DNA of 64,000 nucleotides from JBOFFC01 sp051648405 (GTDB taxonomy: Bacteria; Planctomycetota; Planctomycetia; Pirellulales; Lacipirellulaceae): the NCBI GenBank assembly GCA_051648405.1, contig JBOFFC010000179.1, forward strand, positions 1 to 64,000, given 5' to 3'. This document shows, in pieces, positions 38,561 to 47,496 of this stretch. The notes beneath the pieces are model-generated. The model had not been told where the DNA came from. It saw only the letters and a list, made by a program, of their open reading frames with translations, and made no database searches. The first letter of the stretch is position 1; each line of letters starts with the position of its first letter. Position numbers and translations under genes: made by a program.

Positions 38561-38863
38561 ATGCGCCCGAACACGACCTCGCTGCGAGTCTCGATCGTTG
38601 GCGCCGTGCTGCTGGTTTCGGCGAGCTGCCCCGCCGCGGGCCCGCATCGCCCCCCCCACAACCTGGCGCCCAAGCAGACCCCCGCGGGGCACGACCCCGT
38701 GACGTCGCGGATCGCCCCCTACGCCGGGCACGCGAACCATTCGCTCGCCCAGCCGACGTTCCGCTGGGGCTGGTTCGGGGCCGAGCACTTCTACCCCGAG
38801 GTGCAGTGGCACCGCGACTACAACGGCGAGGTCGTCCGTTGGACGAAGCAACGCCGCTACTGA
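38561..38863 (+). CDS. Small exported protein with WGWFGAxxxYP motif
   Basis: This is a 100-residue protein with a signal-like N-terminus (VSIVGAVLLVSASC) that may be a weak lipobox, then a Pro/His-rich segment and FRWGWFGAEHFYPEVQWHRD near the C-terminus. Short proteins with a WGWFGA box are frequent in planctomycetes and of unknown function. It lies between two minus-strand genes on the opposite strand. Confidence 0.68.
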   Translation: MRPNTTSLRVSIVGAVLLVSASCPAAGPHRPPHNLAPKQTPAGHDPVTSRIAPYAGHANHSLAQPTFRWGWFGAEHFYPEVQWHRDYNGEVVRWTKQRRY

Positions 38864-38946
38864 GAGCCCGAGTCGTCGGACTACAGGAGCCGCCTGCGGG
38901 CTTGCCCCGCAATGGCGCTCGGACGGCGATCTGACTGGCCAGCACG

Positions 38947-41900
38947 TCAGCGCATGAAGCCGACGTTGAACGTGAAGACCTGGGTGTCGTCGAAGTCGGC
39001 GCTGGCGACCGGCCAGGCGAAGTCGAGCGCGATCGGCGCCGGGCCCATCGCCGGGACGGTGATCCGCAGACCCACGCCGGGAGCGACGCGGAACTCGTTG
39101 ATCTCGATGTTCTCCTCGGTTGCTCCGAAGTCGCAGAACACTACGCCGTTGATCATGTCGTCCGCCGTAAGCGGGAACATGTACTCGACGGTGTTCAGCC
39201 ACTGGAAGTCGCCGCCGATCTCCGAGTTGTTGGCCCCTTTCACAGGGGACGCGCCGCGGAAGTCGAACCCACGCATCGTCGAGAAACCACCCGCGTAGAA
39301 CCGGTCGTAGACCGGCGTGTTGGACCCCGTGAAGCCGAGCCGAGTTTGCAGCACGATCACGTGCCGACCGGTGTGGTCCGGCCGTTCGCGCAGCAGGTAG
39401 TAGGTGCGGGCGTCGATCTCGGCCCGCGGGTAGTCGAACGAGCCGGTGACCTGCTCGAGCGTCAGCCCGATGTAGTACCCCTCGGTCGCCAGAAACGGGT
39501 TGTCGCGGGTGTCGTTGACGACCCGCACTCCGAAGCCGTGCAGCGCGTTGTGCCCGACGACCTCTCGGTACTCGGGGAGCGTGTTGTTCGAGACGTCGCG
39601 GATCTCGACGTCCTCGCCGCGGTACGTGAGCGACGCGGAGAGGTCGTTCTCGACCCATTGGTAGCCGAGGCCGACGCGTCCGCCGACGCGCGTCTCGTCC
39701 CAGTCGTCGAACTGCCGGTCGAAGTACGAGCCGCTCAGGCTGAGCGTGACCGGCGTGTCCCACAGGTAGGGCTCTTGCCAACTGGCGAGGTAGCGCTGCA
39801 CCTGGGTGCCCGGCGCCGCTTCGAGCCGGAATCGCTGCCCGGCGCCGCGGAACGCGGTCCCGTCGCGCATGTCTTCCCAGCTCCGCGGGAAACGTCGCCA
39901 GTCGAAGTTTCGCTCGTCGAGCATGATCTGTCCGATCACCCCGGCGTCGGAGTTCACCGCGGCGCCGACCATGAACCGGCCGGTCTGGGTCTCATCGACG
40001 TTCACCAGCACATCGACGGCCGGCTCGGCGGGGGTGATCGGCGGCGCCGCCTGGAACGACTGCGCGGGGAAGAACTGTGTGTTGACCGGAGTTTGCTCGA
40101 GTGGTTCGGGGATCGCCCCTGAGGCGAACCCGTTCGGCGGCAGTTGACTCGCGCCGTAAGTGGCCTGGGGCGCGGGGGGCGCGTAGGGCGCCGCGGGGGC
40201 GTAGCCCTGCGGAGCGGGGAGCGTGTTCGGGGCGTACAGGGGCTGGCCCCCCCCCTGTGGGATCGGCTGCACCGTCGGCACGGGTTGCTGGGCCGGCACG
40301 GGTTGCTGGAACTGGACGGGCTGCTGGAACTGGACGGGGACGACCCCCGCGTCGGGCTGCTGCCACGACGAAGCGTTCGGAGCGCCCGCCGTCCAGGCCG
40401 ACGCGCCGGGTCGCTCGACCGGAGGGAGCGGGCCCGCCGGCGTGGGAGCTGCGGTCGGGAACGGCTGCGCCATCGAAGGGGGGAACGCCGCCGGCTGGGC
40501 GGCCGGCTGCTGCGCCACGTACGGCTGCGCTGCGTACACCGGCGCGCCGGGCGCGGGCTGCGGCGCGTACTGCGGGGCGTACTGCGGGGCGTTTCCGACG
40601 GGCGCCGCTTGGTAGACCGACGGCGGGTAGTTGGTGCGGTAGACGGAGGGCGCGGGCGCGGCCAGCTGCGGCGACGGGGCCGGTTGGGCCTCCGCCGACG
40701 GCGCTCCCCACGGCCGCCACCAGGGGTTCGGCGCCGGTTCTTGGCCGCGGTAGGTCGAGCGACCTCCACTGCCGCGCTCGTCGGCGACGCTCGTCTCCTC
40801 CTCCGCGAGCTCGGGGATCCGGTAGGTGATCTTCGGGATCTGCCCGGTGGCCGCGTTCGCCTCGAAGATCGTGCTCGAGCGCAGGCGGCGTTCGCTAGCG
40901 CGGAACTCGCGGGTGTCGCAGATGTCGCCGGGGCGGATCGACAGCCGGTTCAGCACCGTCTGAGTGCGCGTGTGGGCCGCTTCGCCGTTGATCTGAACGA
41001 TGATCTGGCCGACGCGCCAGCGTTCCCCTTCGTCGATCGTGTACACCAGGTCGATCTTGCCCGGCTCTTCGAGGAACACCGTTTCGGCGTTCACGTCGGC
41101 GAACACGTAGCCCTTCGCGCCGTAGAGGTCCTTGATCCACTCGATGTCGGCCTGCATCTTCGCGCGCTCGAACGCCGTCCCCCCGGGGATCTGGAAGCCG
41201 GACGTCACCTGATCGGTCGCAAACTTGGTCGCGCCGAAGACCGAGACGTTCCGCACCTCGTACCGCGGCCCCTCGTGGATCACGAACTTGATGGTCGCCC
41301 ATTCCCCCTGCTCGTCGAACTCGACCAGGCGGCCGACCCGAGCGCGGAAGAAGCCGAACGAGCGGTAGTAATCCGTCAGGCGGTCGAGGTCGGCGTCGAG
41401 CTCGTCACGCTTCAGCTTGCCGGAAAGCAGCGGCCATCCCCAGCCCGGCTTGCTCTGGACCTTGGTCTCAAGCTGCCCGTCCGTCGCGAACGTGTTCCCC
41501 TCGAACTCCGACTTCCAGACGCGCTGCTTGACCCCTTCGTTGATCACGTAAACCACGCCGCGGTCGCCCGACTTGTCCCCCTCGAGGACCTCGACGACGA
41601 CCCGCGCGAAGCCCTTCTCGCGGTACAGCTCTTCGATTTTCCGACGGCCTTCTTCGACCGCGTAGGGATCGACGGCGCCCCCGACCTTGAGGAGCGTCTC
41701 CTTGGCGAGCTTGCCGTCGCGGACGCTGTCGTTGCCGAGGTACTGCACGTATCGGATCGTCTGTCGCTCCACGACCTCGAGCACCACGATCCGCCCCGAA
41801 GGGGTCGGTTGTGTCGCCGTGCGGACGGTCACGAAGTAGGGCAAGGACGCCAGCTTCTTTACGTCCCCGGCGAGGACCTTGGGGTCGTAGGGGCGACCGA

Positions 41901-42210
41901 CGCGGGTCGCGATCTGGCTCAAGATGCGGTTGGCGGGGACCGTGTTGTTCCCCTTCACCTGGATATCGACCACCGTCTCGTCGGTGGCGAACTCCGAGAG
42001 GCCGTTCACTCCCCGCGGCGACTCTTTGGGGCGCGACGAAGGCCGCGGCCCCGCCGGCGAATTGGAGAACGCCCCCGGGTCGCTCCCGAACCCGTTCGGT
42101 CCTTGCCCCCGCGAGGCGGCGGCGCCGAACACTAGGGCGAGCGCAGCAACGCCCGTGCAGAGCCCCAACGAGGGCCTCACGGCACGCTGCGAAGAGAACG
42201 CGAAGGGCAT
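38947..42210 (-). CDS. bamA: Outer-membrane assembly protein BamA (Omp85) with Pro/Gln-rich insert
   Basis: This is a 1087-residue protein from the ATG at 42210, with a signal segment (LGLCTGVAALALVFGAAA). Residues about 80-465 hold POTRA domains (VVDIQVKGNNTVPANRILSQ, YVQYLGNDSVRDGKLAKETL, RNVSVFGATKFATDQVTSGF). Residues about 470-730 are a long Pro/Gln/Ala-rich, probably disordered insert, unusual for BamA. The last about 355 residues form the beta-barrel (FYAGGFSTMRGFDFRGASPV matches the VRGF/Y barrel-entry motif). The C-terminus FTFNVGFMR ends in Arg rather than a terminal aromatic. It inserts outer-membrane proteins. Confidence 0.9.
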   Translation of the reverse strand: MPFAFSSQRAVRPSLGLCTGVAALALVFGAAASRGQGPNGFGSDPGAFSNSPAGPRPSSRPKESPRGVNGLSEFATDETVVDIQVKGNNTVPANRILSQIATRVGRPYDPKVLAGDVKKLASLPYFVTVRTATQPTPSGRIVVLEVVERQTIRYVQYLGNDSVRDGKLAKETLLKVGGAVDPYAVEEGRRKIEELYREKGFARVVVEVLEGDKSGDRGVVYVINEGVKQRVWKSEFEGNTFATDGQLETKVQSKPGWGWPLLSGKLKRDELDADLDRLTDYYRSFGFFRARVGRLVEFDEQGEWATIKFVIHEGPRYEVRNVSVFGATKFATDQVTSGFQIPGGTAFERAKMQADIEWIKDLYGAKGYVFADVNAETVFLEEPGKIDLVYTIDEGERWRVGQIIVQINGEAAHTRTQTVLNRLSIRPGDICDTREFRASERRLRSSTIFEANAATGQIPKITYRIPELAEEETSVADERGSGGRSTYRGQEPAPNPWWRPWGAPSAEAQPAPSPQLAAPAPSVYRTNYPPSVYQAAPVGNAPQYAPQYAPQPAPGAPVYAAQPYVAQQPAAQPAAFPPSMAQPFPTAAPTPAGPLPPVERPGASAWTAGAPNASSWQQPDAGVVPVQFQQPVQFQQPVPAQQPVPTVQPIPQGGGQPLYAPNTLPAPQGYAPAAPYAPPAPQATYGASQLPPNGFASGAIPEPLEQTPVNTQFFPAQSFQAAPPITPAEPAVDVLVNVDETQTGRFMVGAAVNSDAGVIGQIMLDERNFDWRRFPRSWEDMRDGTAFRGAGQRFRLEAAPGTQVQRYLASWQEPYLWDTPVTLSLSGSYFDRQFDDWDETRVGGRVGLGYQWVENDLSASLTYRGEDVEIRDVSNNTLPEYREVVGHNALHGFGVRVVNDTRDNPFLATEGYYIGLTLEQVTGSFDYPRAEIDARTYYLLRERPDHTGRHVIVLQTRLGFTGSNTPVYDRFYAGGFSTMRGFDFRGASPVKGANNSEIGGDFQWLNTVEYMFPLTADDMINGVVFCDFGATEENIEINEFRVAPGVGLRITVPAMGPAPIALDFAWPVASADFDDTQVFTFNVGFMR

Positions 42211-42478
42211 GGGGTCGTCCGGTGTCAGCCGAGGCTTGGTCGCCCCGGCGCGGGGTAGCGTGCGGGCGCCACCGGTCCCCACCCAACACTTCACGAACGG
42301 AAGCACAGCGCAGGGCGGGGGCCCGCGGCCGCGTAGAAGTAGAGGAAGCCCAAACGGGGGGCAAGACAGAATGCCGCCGCGAAGGGCGCAGTGGGTGGCG
42401 ACGGAAGGCCCCCCGCGACTCCGAATGCTCGCTCCGCTAGCGGCGGCAAGCGCCGCCACGCGTGAGCGCGACGGCCGC

Positions 42479-43945
42479 TCAGCCGCCGTACGACCCGAAC
42501 TCGTCGTACTGCTGCGGCGCGCGGTTGGTGAAGCGCGTGAAGTCGTGTAACCAAGTCAGTTTCACGTCACCCACGGGGCCGTTGCGCTGCTTGCGGATCA
42601 GCAGCTCGGCCTCGCCACGCACGCGCGCGCGGTCTTCTTCACTCGTCTGGTAGTACTCTTCGCGGTGCACGAACATCACGACGTCGGCGTCCTGCTCGAT
42701 GGCGCCCGACTCGCGCAGGTGGCTCAGTTGCGGCTTGTTGTCGCGCGTCGCCTCGACTTGGCGGTTTAGCTGCGCGAGGCACAGCACGGGGATGCTCAGC
42801 TCGCGCGCAAGGCCCTTCAGGCGGCGGGCGATCTTCGCCACCTGCTCTTGCCGCGGGTCGCGCTGGTTGTCGGGGTCGATGAGCTGCAGGTAGTCGATCG
42901 CGACCAGCGCTAGGCCTTCCTTACGCTTCAGGCGTCGGGCGGCGGCGGCGATCTCGGTCATCGTCCGACTCGGCGAGTCGTCGATGTACAGCGGCGCCGT
43001 GCTCACCTCGGCCGCCGTCTGGATCAGCTTGCGCTGCTCCTCGGGGGTGATCTGGCCGTTCCGCAGGCGGTGGCCGTTCACCTTCGCCCGCGAACAAAGC
43101 AGCCGATCCCCCAGTTCGAGGGCCGACATCTCGAGGCTCACGAACAGCGTCGGCTGCTGGCAGTTCACCGCCACGTGCTCGACGATGTTGAGCGCAAGCG
43201 CCGTCTTCCCCATGCTGGGCCGCGCCGCGAGGATCACGAGCTCCGACCCGTGCAGGCCGCCCGTCATCTCGTCGAAGTCGTCGAAGCCCGTCTCCAGCCC
43301 GCCGAAGGCGTGCTCGTGCTTCATCCGCGTGTCGATCCGCGCGATCGCGTCGTGGAGCACGTCGCGGATCACCCGCAGTTGGCCCTGCCCCTTGTCCTCG
43401 AGGATCCCGAAGACGCGCTCCTCGGCGCGGCTGAGCAGCTCCCGCGGCTCGACCGTCGTGTCGTAGGCGTCGCGGAGGATGTCGGTGCTGGCGTGGATCA
43501 GCGCCCGGAGGGTCGCCTTCTCGTGGACGATCTTGGCGTAGTACTCGGCGTGAGCGGGGGTGCTGACCGCTGTGGCGATCTCGGCGAGCGCCGGGGCGCC
43601 CCCGATCGGCTCGTACTCGCCCGAGTCGCGGAGCCGCTGGATCAACAGCGTGACGTCGATCGCCTCGCCGTCGTTGTGCATCGACAGCAGCCGGTCGTAG
43701 ATCCGCCGGTGGCCGTCGTCGTAGAAGTCGTCCGGCTTGAGGACCAGCGCCACCTCGTCGCACGTCTCGGGGAGCAGCAGCAGGCTGCTCAGGACGGCGC
43801 GCTCGGCTTCAAGGCTCCGCGGCAACTGCCGGTCGAGGGGGTTCGTGGCATCGACTCGCAGCCGAGGGGTGCGGTCGTCGCCAAAACCCTTGCGACGTTC
43901 GGCGGGGGACCGGTCGGCCGACGCGGTGGTGTCGTCGCGGGACAT
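42479..43945 (-). CDS. dnaB: Replicative DNA helicase
   Basis: This 488-residue hexameric helicase starts at the ATG at 43945. The N-terminal domain (RQLPRSLEAERAVLSSLLLL) is followed by a RecA-like domain with Walker A ARPSMGKTALALNIVEH, the SLEMSALELGDRLLCSRAKV segment and the Walker B-type LALVAIDYLQLI. The C-terminus ends near GSYGG. It is the last gene of the minus-strand rplY-pth-rpsF-ssb-rplI-dnaB run. Confidence 0.96.
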   Translation of the reverse strand: MSRDDTTASADRSPAERRKGFGDDRTPRLRVDATNPLDRQLPRSLEAERAVLSSLLLLPETCDEVALVLKPDDFYDDGHRRIYDRLLSMHNDGEAIDVTLLIQRLRDSGEYEPIGGAPALAEIATAVSTPAHAEYYAKIVHEKATLRALIHASTDILRDAYDTTVEPRELLSRAEERVFGILEDKGQGQLRVIRDVLHDAIARIDTRMKHEHAFGGLETGFDDFDEMTGGLHGSELVILAARPSMGKTALALNIVEHVAVNCQQPTLFVSLEMSALELGDRLLCSRAKVNGHRLRNGQITPEEQRKLIQTAAEVSTAPLYIDDSPSRTMTEIAAAARRLKRKEGLALVAIDYLQLIDPDNQRDPRQEQVAKIARRLKGLARELSIPVLCLAQLNRQVEATRDNKPQLSHLRESGAIEQDADVVMFVHREEYYQTSEEDRARVRGEAELLIRKQRNGPVGDVKLTWLHDFTRFTNRAPQQYDEFGSYGG

Positions 43946-44067
43946 GGCTTCGCTCCGTCGAGGCGATGCGTCGAGGCGGGGCAGCGACCCCGAGTCCGTG
44001 GGACGCCCTGCGACGAGCTGAGAAACGCTGCGCCGGCAGTCCTGCCGCGCGTCGCGGTGAAACAATC

Positions 44068-44100
44068 AGCGGCCCCGGGCGTTCTGCCCGGGGCCGCTGT
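44068..44100 (-). terminator. Strong hairpin between rplI and dnaB
   Basis: A perfect 14-bp stem (44068-44081 with 44087-44100, loop of five) is followed on the minus strand by attgttt. It sits between the rplI stop and the dnaB start and could partially attenuate transcription into dnaB. Confidence 0.65.
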
Positions 44101-44160
44101 CGTGTCGAAACAAGATAGCACGGGGCGCGACCGACGCGAGCCCCCGCGGTCCGGGCGGGG

Positions 44161-44694
44161 TTACTTCCCGGAGACCGACGGGACGACCCACACCTTGACC
44201 TCCCCCTCGACCTCACCCGAGTAGCGGACCTTGACCGTGTAGAGGCCCAGTTCCTTGATCTGGCCTTCGAGGCGGATCTGTTCGGCGGCGAGGGTGAAGT
44301 TGTTCTTCTTCAGCGCGGCGACGATCTCCGGCGCGCCGACCGAGCCGTACAGGTGGCCGTCCTCGGTCGCGTTGGCCTCGATCGTGACGCTTTGCCGCGC
44401 CACGTCGGAGGCAAGCGAGCGGAGCTCGCCCTGACGCTTGCGCTCGATCTCTTGGAGCTTCGCCTTGTGCTTCTCGACCATCCGCTTGTGGTGGTCGCTG
44501 GCGACCGTCGCGAGCCCCTCAGGGATCAGGTAGTTGAGGGCGTAGCCCGCCTTCACCTCGACGAGCTCCCCCTGCTTGCCGAGGTGCTCGACCGACTGGA
44601 CGAGCAGCAGCTCGATGCCACCATGAGCGCCCTTCGGGAGTCGCTTCGCTCGCGAGGGAGCACGCTTGATCTTCTTTTGCTTGGTCGTGGCCAT
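44161..44694 (-). CDS. rplI: 50S ribosomal protein L9 (bL9)
   Basis: This is a 177-residue protein. The bL9 N-terminal domain (IELLLVQSVEHLGKQGELVE, then VKAGYALNYLIPEGLA) is preceded by a basic N-terminal extension of about 25 residues rich in Lys/Arg. The long helix and C-terminal domain (SVGAPEIVAALKKNNFTL) follow. It ends with a VVPS tail. Confidence 0.95.
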   Translation of the reverse strand: MATTKQKKIKRAPSRAKRLPKGAHGGIELLLVQSVEHLGKQGELVEVKAGYALNYLIPEGLATVASDHHKRMVEKHKAKLQEIERKRQGELRSLASDVARQSVTIEANATEDGHLYGSVGAPEIVAALKKNNFTLAAEQIRLEGQIKELGLYTVKVRYSGEVEGEVKVWVVPSVSGK

Positions 44695-44705
44695 GAGGAA
44701 CGCGC

Positions 44706-44753
44706 GAGGTTGAGTGCTAGTGCGGTTGAGTGCTAGTGCGGTTGAGTGCTGTT
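44706..44753. repeat. 16-bp tandem repeat between ssb and rplI
   Basis: Two perfect and one partial copies of ggttgagtgctagtgc lie in tandem in the ssb-rplI spacer. No rpsR gene is present in this spacer, which is only 120 bp. Confidence 0.85.
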
Positions 44754-44814
44754 TCGGTTGCGAGCCGGCGCGATTGAACGCCGGCGTGAGCGTAGGGCTT
44801 GCGAGCCCGCTCGG

Positions 44815-45264
44815 TCAGAACGGGATGTCGTCGTCCGAAGGAGACGGTGGGCCCGACTGCGAGTAGCTATCGACCGGGGCGCCGTAATCGCTCTGGCCCG
44901 CTCGGGGGCCGCCACCCCCGCCGCCGCCACCCCCGCCGTTCTTGCCACCGAGCATCTGCATCTTGTCGGCGACGACGCGGAGCTTCGAGCGCTTCTGGCC
45001 GTCCTTCTCCCAGGTGTCGAGCTTCAGCCGCCCCTCGATCAGCACACTCGACCCCTTGGTGAGGTACTCGTTGGCGATCTCGGCAGTGCGGCTCCAGAGC
45101 GTCACATCGACGTAGGTCGTTTCGTCCACCCACTGGTCGCCACGCTTCACGCGATCGTTCACCGCGAGACCGATCTCGCAGACGGCGGTGCCGCTGGGGA
45201 TGTAGCGCAGTTCGGGATCGCGCGTCATGTTGCCGACCAGGATGACCCGGTTGTAGCTCGCCAT
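44815..45264 (-). CDS. ssb: Single-stranded DNA-binding protein
   Basis: This is a 149-residue protein started at the ATG at 45264 (MASYNRVILVGNMTRDPELRY). It has the OB-fold body with VIEGRLKLDTWEKDGQKRSK, a Gly-rich linker (GGKNGGGGGGGGGGPR) and the acidic tip DDDIPF that binds partner proteins. It lies between rpsF and rplI. Confidence 0.96.
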   Translation of the reverse strand: MASYNRVILVGNMTRDPELRYIPSGTAVCEIGLAVNDRVKRGDQWVDETTYVDVTLWSRTAEIANEYLTKGSSVLIEGRLKLDTWEKDGQKRSKLRVVADKMQMLGGKNGGGGGGGGGGPRAGQSDYGAPVDSYSQSGPPSPSDDDIPF

Positions 45265-45310
45265 GGCGCCACTTTGGGGGACGGGGAGGGGAGAGAGGCA
45301 ATGCTCGGGA

Positions 45311-45721
45311 CTACTCGGCCGCCGGGACGGCGGCGGGCTCGGCGACGGATTCGGCGACTTCGGCCGACTCGGCCGTCGGCTCTTCCAGGACAACGCCCGA
45401 CGCGTGGGCCAGGATCGGCTCGACGAGCCGCGGGTGGATCTTCAGCACCAGGTGCCGCATGACCCCTTCGTGCAGCTCGCAGGCGCGGTTGAGCGCCGTG
45501 ATTGCCTGGGTGTCGTGGCGGAAGTAGATCAGCCAGTAGGCGCCCTTCCGCTGCCCGTCGATCGCGTAGGCGAGACGGCGCTCTTCCCAAAGGCGGCTGA
45601 CGAGGACCTCGCCCCCGGCGGAGGTGATGATGCTCTCGACCTCGGTCGGGAGCGTGTCGCGTTCGCGGGCGAACCGGTTCGAGTCGAACAGGAACAGGCC
45701 TTCGTAGACGTTCGTCGCCAA
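45311..45721 (-). CDS. rpsF: 30S ribosomal protein S6 (bS6)
   Basis: This is a 136-residue protein from a TTG start at 45721 preceded by GGAG at suitable spacing. Alternative start codons further upstream (a GTG at 45817) are less likely. NVYEGLFLFDSNRFARERD matches the bS6 opening, and RLWEERRLAYAIDGQRKGAY is the conserved core. The C-terminal 30 residues form an Ala/Glu-rich tail. It precedes ssb by 46 bp. Confidence 0.92.
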   Translation of the reverse strand: MATNVYEGLFLFDSNRFARERDTLPTEVESIITSAGGEVLVSRLWEERRLAYAIDGQRKGAYWLIYFRHDTQAITALNRACELHEGVMRHLVLKIHPRLVEPILAHASGVVLEEPTAESAEVAESVAEPAAVPAAE

Positions 45722-45841
45722 GGGTCGAGTCTCCGTCGCGGACGCCGGCGGGCGTCCAAGGATTTGGGGGGTGTGCTCTTGATTCTTGTGGTCCGGGGGG
45801 CGGTCGTGGTGCGCCACCCGCCGACCCGCGTTGTTTGTTCT

Positions 45842-46411
45842 TCAGCCACCGGCGGCGTTGAATCGGTTCATCGCCTCGATCGCTCCGTCGCTCGCCCAAC
45901 AGGCGACCGCCGCCGCCGCGTCGTGCAGCGTGACCTCGACCTCTTGCCGCTCGTTCGCAGTGAACCGGCCGAGCACGAAATCGGCCGGGTCGCGGCTGTC
46001 GGGCACGGGGCCCACGCCGATCCTCAGCCGATGGTACTCCTCGGTCCCCAGTTGCCGGGCGATGTCCTTGAGCCCGTTCTGCCCCCCCGACGAGCCCTTC
46101 GCCCGCATCCGCAGGCGGCCCGTCGGAAGGTTGAAATCATCGCAGATCACTAGCAGGTCCTCCAGCGGCGCTTTGTAGAAAGCGACCGACTGCTGAACCG
46201 CTACGCCGCTCCGGTTCATGAACGTCTGCGGCCAGACCAGCAGCACCCGCGTCCCCGCGAGTGTGGCTTCGGCCACAAGGCTCTCGAACCGCGAACGCGG
46301 CGCTTCGGCGTTCGCCTGCTGCGCCAACAGCCGCAGGAGGTCGAAACCGACGTTGTGCCGCGTCCCCTCGTACTTCATCCCGGGGTTCCCGAGGCCGACG
46401 ACGATCTTCAT
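45842..46411 (-). CDS. pth: Peptidyl-tRNA hydrolase
   Basis: This is a 189-residue hydrolase freeing peptides from peptidyl-tRNA. It shows KIVVGLGNPGMKYEGTRHNV with the catalytic His, FMNRSGVAVQQSVAFYK, LLVICDDFNLPTGRLRMR and GSSGGQNGLKDIARQLG. It follows rplY on the same strand by 63 bp. Confidence 0.96.
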   Translation of the reverse strand: MKIVVGLGNPGMKYEGTRHNVGFDLLRLLAQQANAEAPRSRFESLVAEATLAGTRVLLVWPQTFMNRSGVAVQQSVAFYKAPLEDLLVICDDFNLPTGRLRMRAKGSSGGQNGLKDIARQLGTEEYHRLRIGVGPVPDSRDPADFVLGRFTANERQEVEVTLHDAAAAVACWASDGAIEAMNRFNAAGG

Positions 46412-46474
46412 CGCCCGTCCCTCATCGCCCGTCCCCTCGCTTACACAGCCCCCGAAAGTCCCTTCCCAATCGAC

Positions 46475-47098
46475 TCACTCCGCGGCAGCCGGCTTCTTCT
46501 TGGCGACCACTTCCGGCTCTGCCGCGGCGGCTGCCACGCTGTCCTGCGACGGGGACCCGGACGGCGGCACGCAGTGGACGACCATCTCCTTGGCCCCCGT
46601 GAGCACCTTGGCGCCCGCGGGAAGGTCGATGATGTCGGCCACCGACAACGAGCCTCCCAAGTGGAGGGTCGAGATATCGACGTGCAGCATTTCCGGCAGG
46701 TTGGCCGGCGACGCCTCGACATCGACGTGTGTCAGAACCCGCTCGATCATCCCCCCTTCGGACTCACCCGGCGAGTCGCCGCGGAGCTCGATCGCGACCT
46801 TCAGGTGGACGCGTTCGCCCGCGTCTACACGCAGCAAGTCGAGGTGCAGCAAATCGCGGTGGAACGTGTCCCACTGCAGGTCTTGAACGAGCGCCTGTCC
46901 CGAGACAGCGCCGGCCAGGTTCACCACCTTGGCGTTGTGCTTCAGCGCCTTGCGGAGCTGGTCGAGACGCACCGACAGGCTTACCGCCGGCTCCTTGTGG
47001 CCGTACAGCGTCGCCGGGACCTTCCCCGTCGAGCGGAGACGGATGCTGTTCCTCGAGCCCAGGGCGGTACGGGCTTCGACCTGCAACGTATCGGACAT
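46475..47098 (-). CDS. rplY: 50S ribosomal protein L25/CTC type (bL25)
   Basis: This is a 207-residue CTC-type bL25 that binds 5S rRNA. The start at 47098 gives MSDTLQVEARTALGSRNSIR. The N-terminal domain and the DLQWDTFHRDLLHLDLLRVD segment are typical, and the C-terminal TL5 domain is present. The Ala/Lys-rich end (EVVAKKKPAAAE) is common in this class. It heads the rplY-pth-rpsF-ssb-rplI-dnaB run. Confidence 0.94.
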   Translation of the reverse strand: MSDTLQVEARTALGSRNSIRLRSTGKVPATLYGHKEPAVSLSVRLDQLRKALKHNAKVVNLAGAVSGQALVQDLQWDTFHRDLLHLDLLRVDAGERVHLKVAIELRGDSPGESEGGMIERVLTHVDVEASPANLPEMLHVDISTLHLGGSLSVADIIDLPAGAKVLTGAKEMVVHCVPPSGSPSQDSVAAAAAEPEVVAKKKPAAAE

Positions 47099-47422
47099 AA
47101 CGTGCGCGGGATTCGCGGGGGGTACGGATCGCGACGAACTCCCAGCAGGGGGTTCCGCGAACGGTGTTGAACGGGCCACCCCGGAGCGCCCGCCGAGCGC
47201 TTGCAGCGCCCGGCGGTCAACGAGGAATCGCGAAGTATGGCGGATCGCGGCCCGATTTCAACCCCGTCGATCACGCCGCTGGGAAGGAAGTCGGCTTCCG
47301 CGCGGGTAATCACGGCCGACTGGGAAGCTTGCGGGCGACTTGCCGGCCTCCCAGCTCACCCCTGGCCGAGCGGCCAGATGAGTCATACGCCCGGAGAAAC
47401 CTTCTCGCAGAAGCTTGACGCA

Positions 47423-47451
47423 CTGACAAATGTAGCTACACCAGCTACAAA
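47423..47451 (+). promoter_or_regulatory. blaI promoter (candidate)
   Basis: A -35 ctgaca (47423-47428) and a -10 tacaaa (47446-47451) are spaced 17 bp. The operator palindrome lies between them. This would start transcription about 40 bases before the blaI ATG. Confidence 0.6.
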
Positions 47452-47458
47452 CGTAGCC
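47431..47458 (+). promoter_or_regulatory. BlaI-type operator (candidate)
   Basis: A perfect 10-bp palindrome tgtagctaca (47431-47440) overlaps a 7-bp inverted pair tgtagct/agctaca, and a further gctac/gtagc pair follows. BlaI/MecI repressors bind TACA/TGTA-type dyads, and the position inside the promoter spacer fits autorepression. Confidence 0.65.
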
Positions 47459-47496
47459 GAACAGCTCCGGCCGTTCCAAACCATCGATACCAACCA

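Larger units (their letters stand above)
47099..47496. other. Divergent regulatory region rplY-blaI
   Basis: This 398-bp gap has, at its blaI-proximal end, the candidate promoter and operator listed separately. The remaining part is GC-rich and contains a sequence with near-repeated words around 47320-47380 but no gene I can support. Confidence 0.55.

Noticed and set aside
40144..42135. Long antisense frame over bamA
   Set aside because: Arg/Leu/Val-rich shadow frame without family features.
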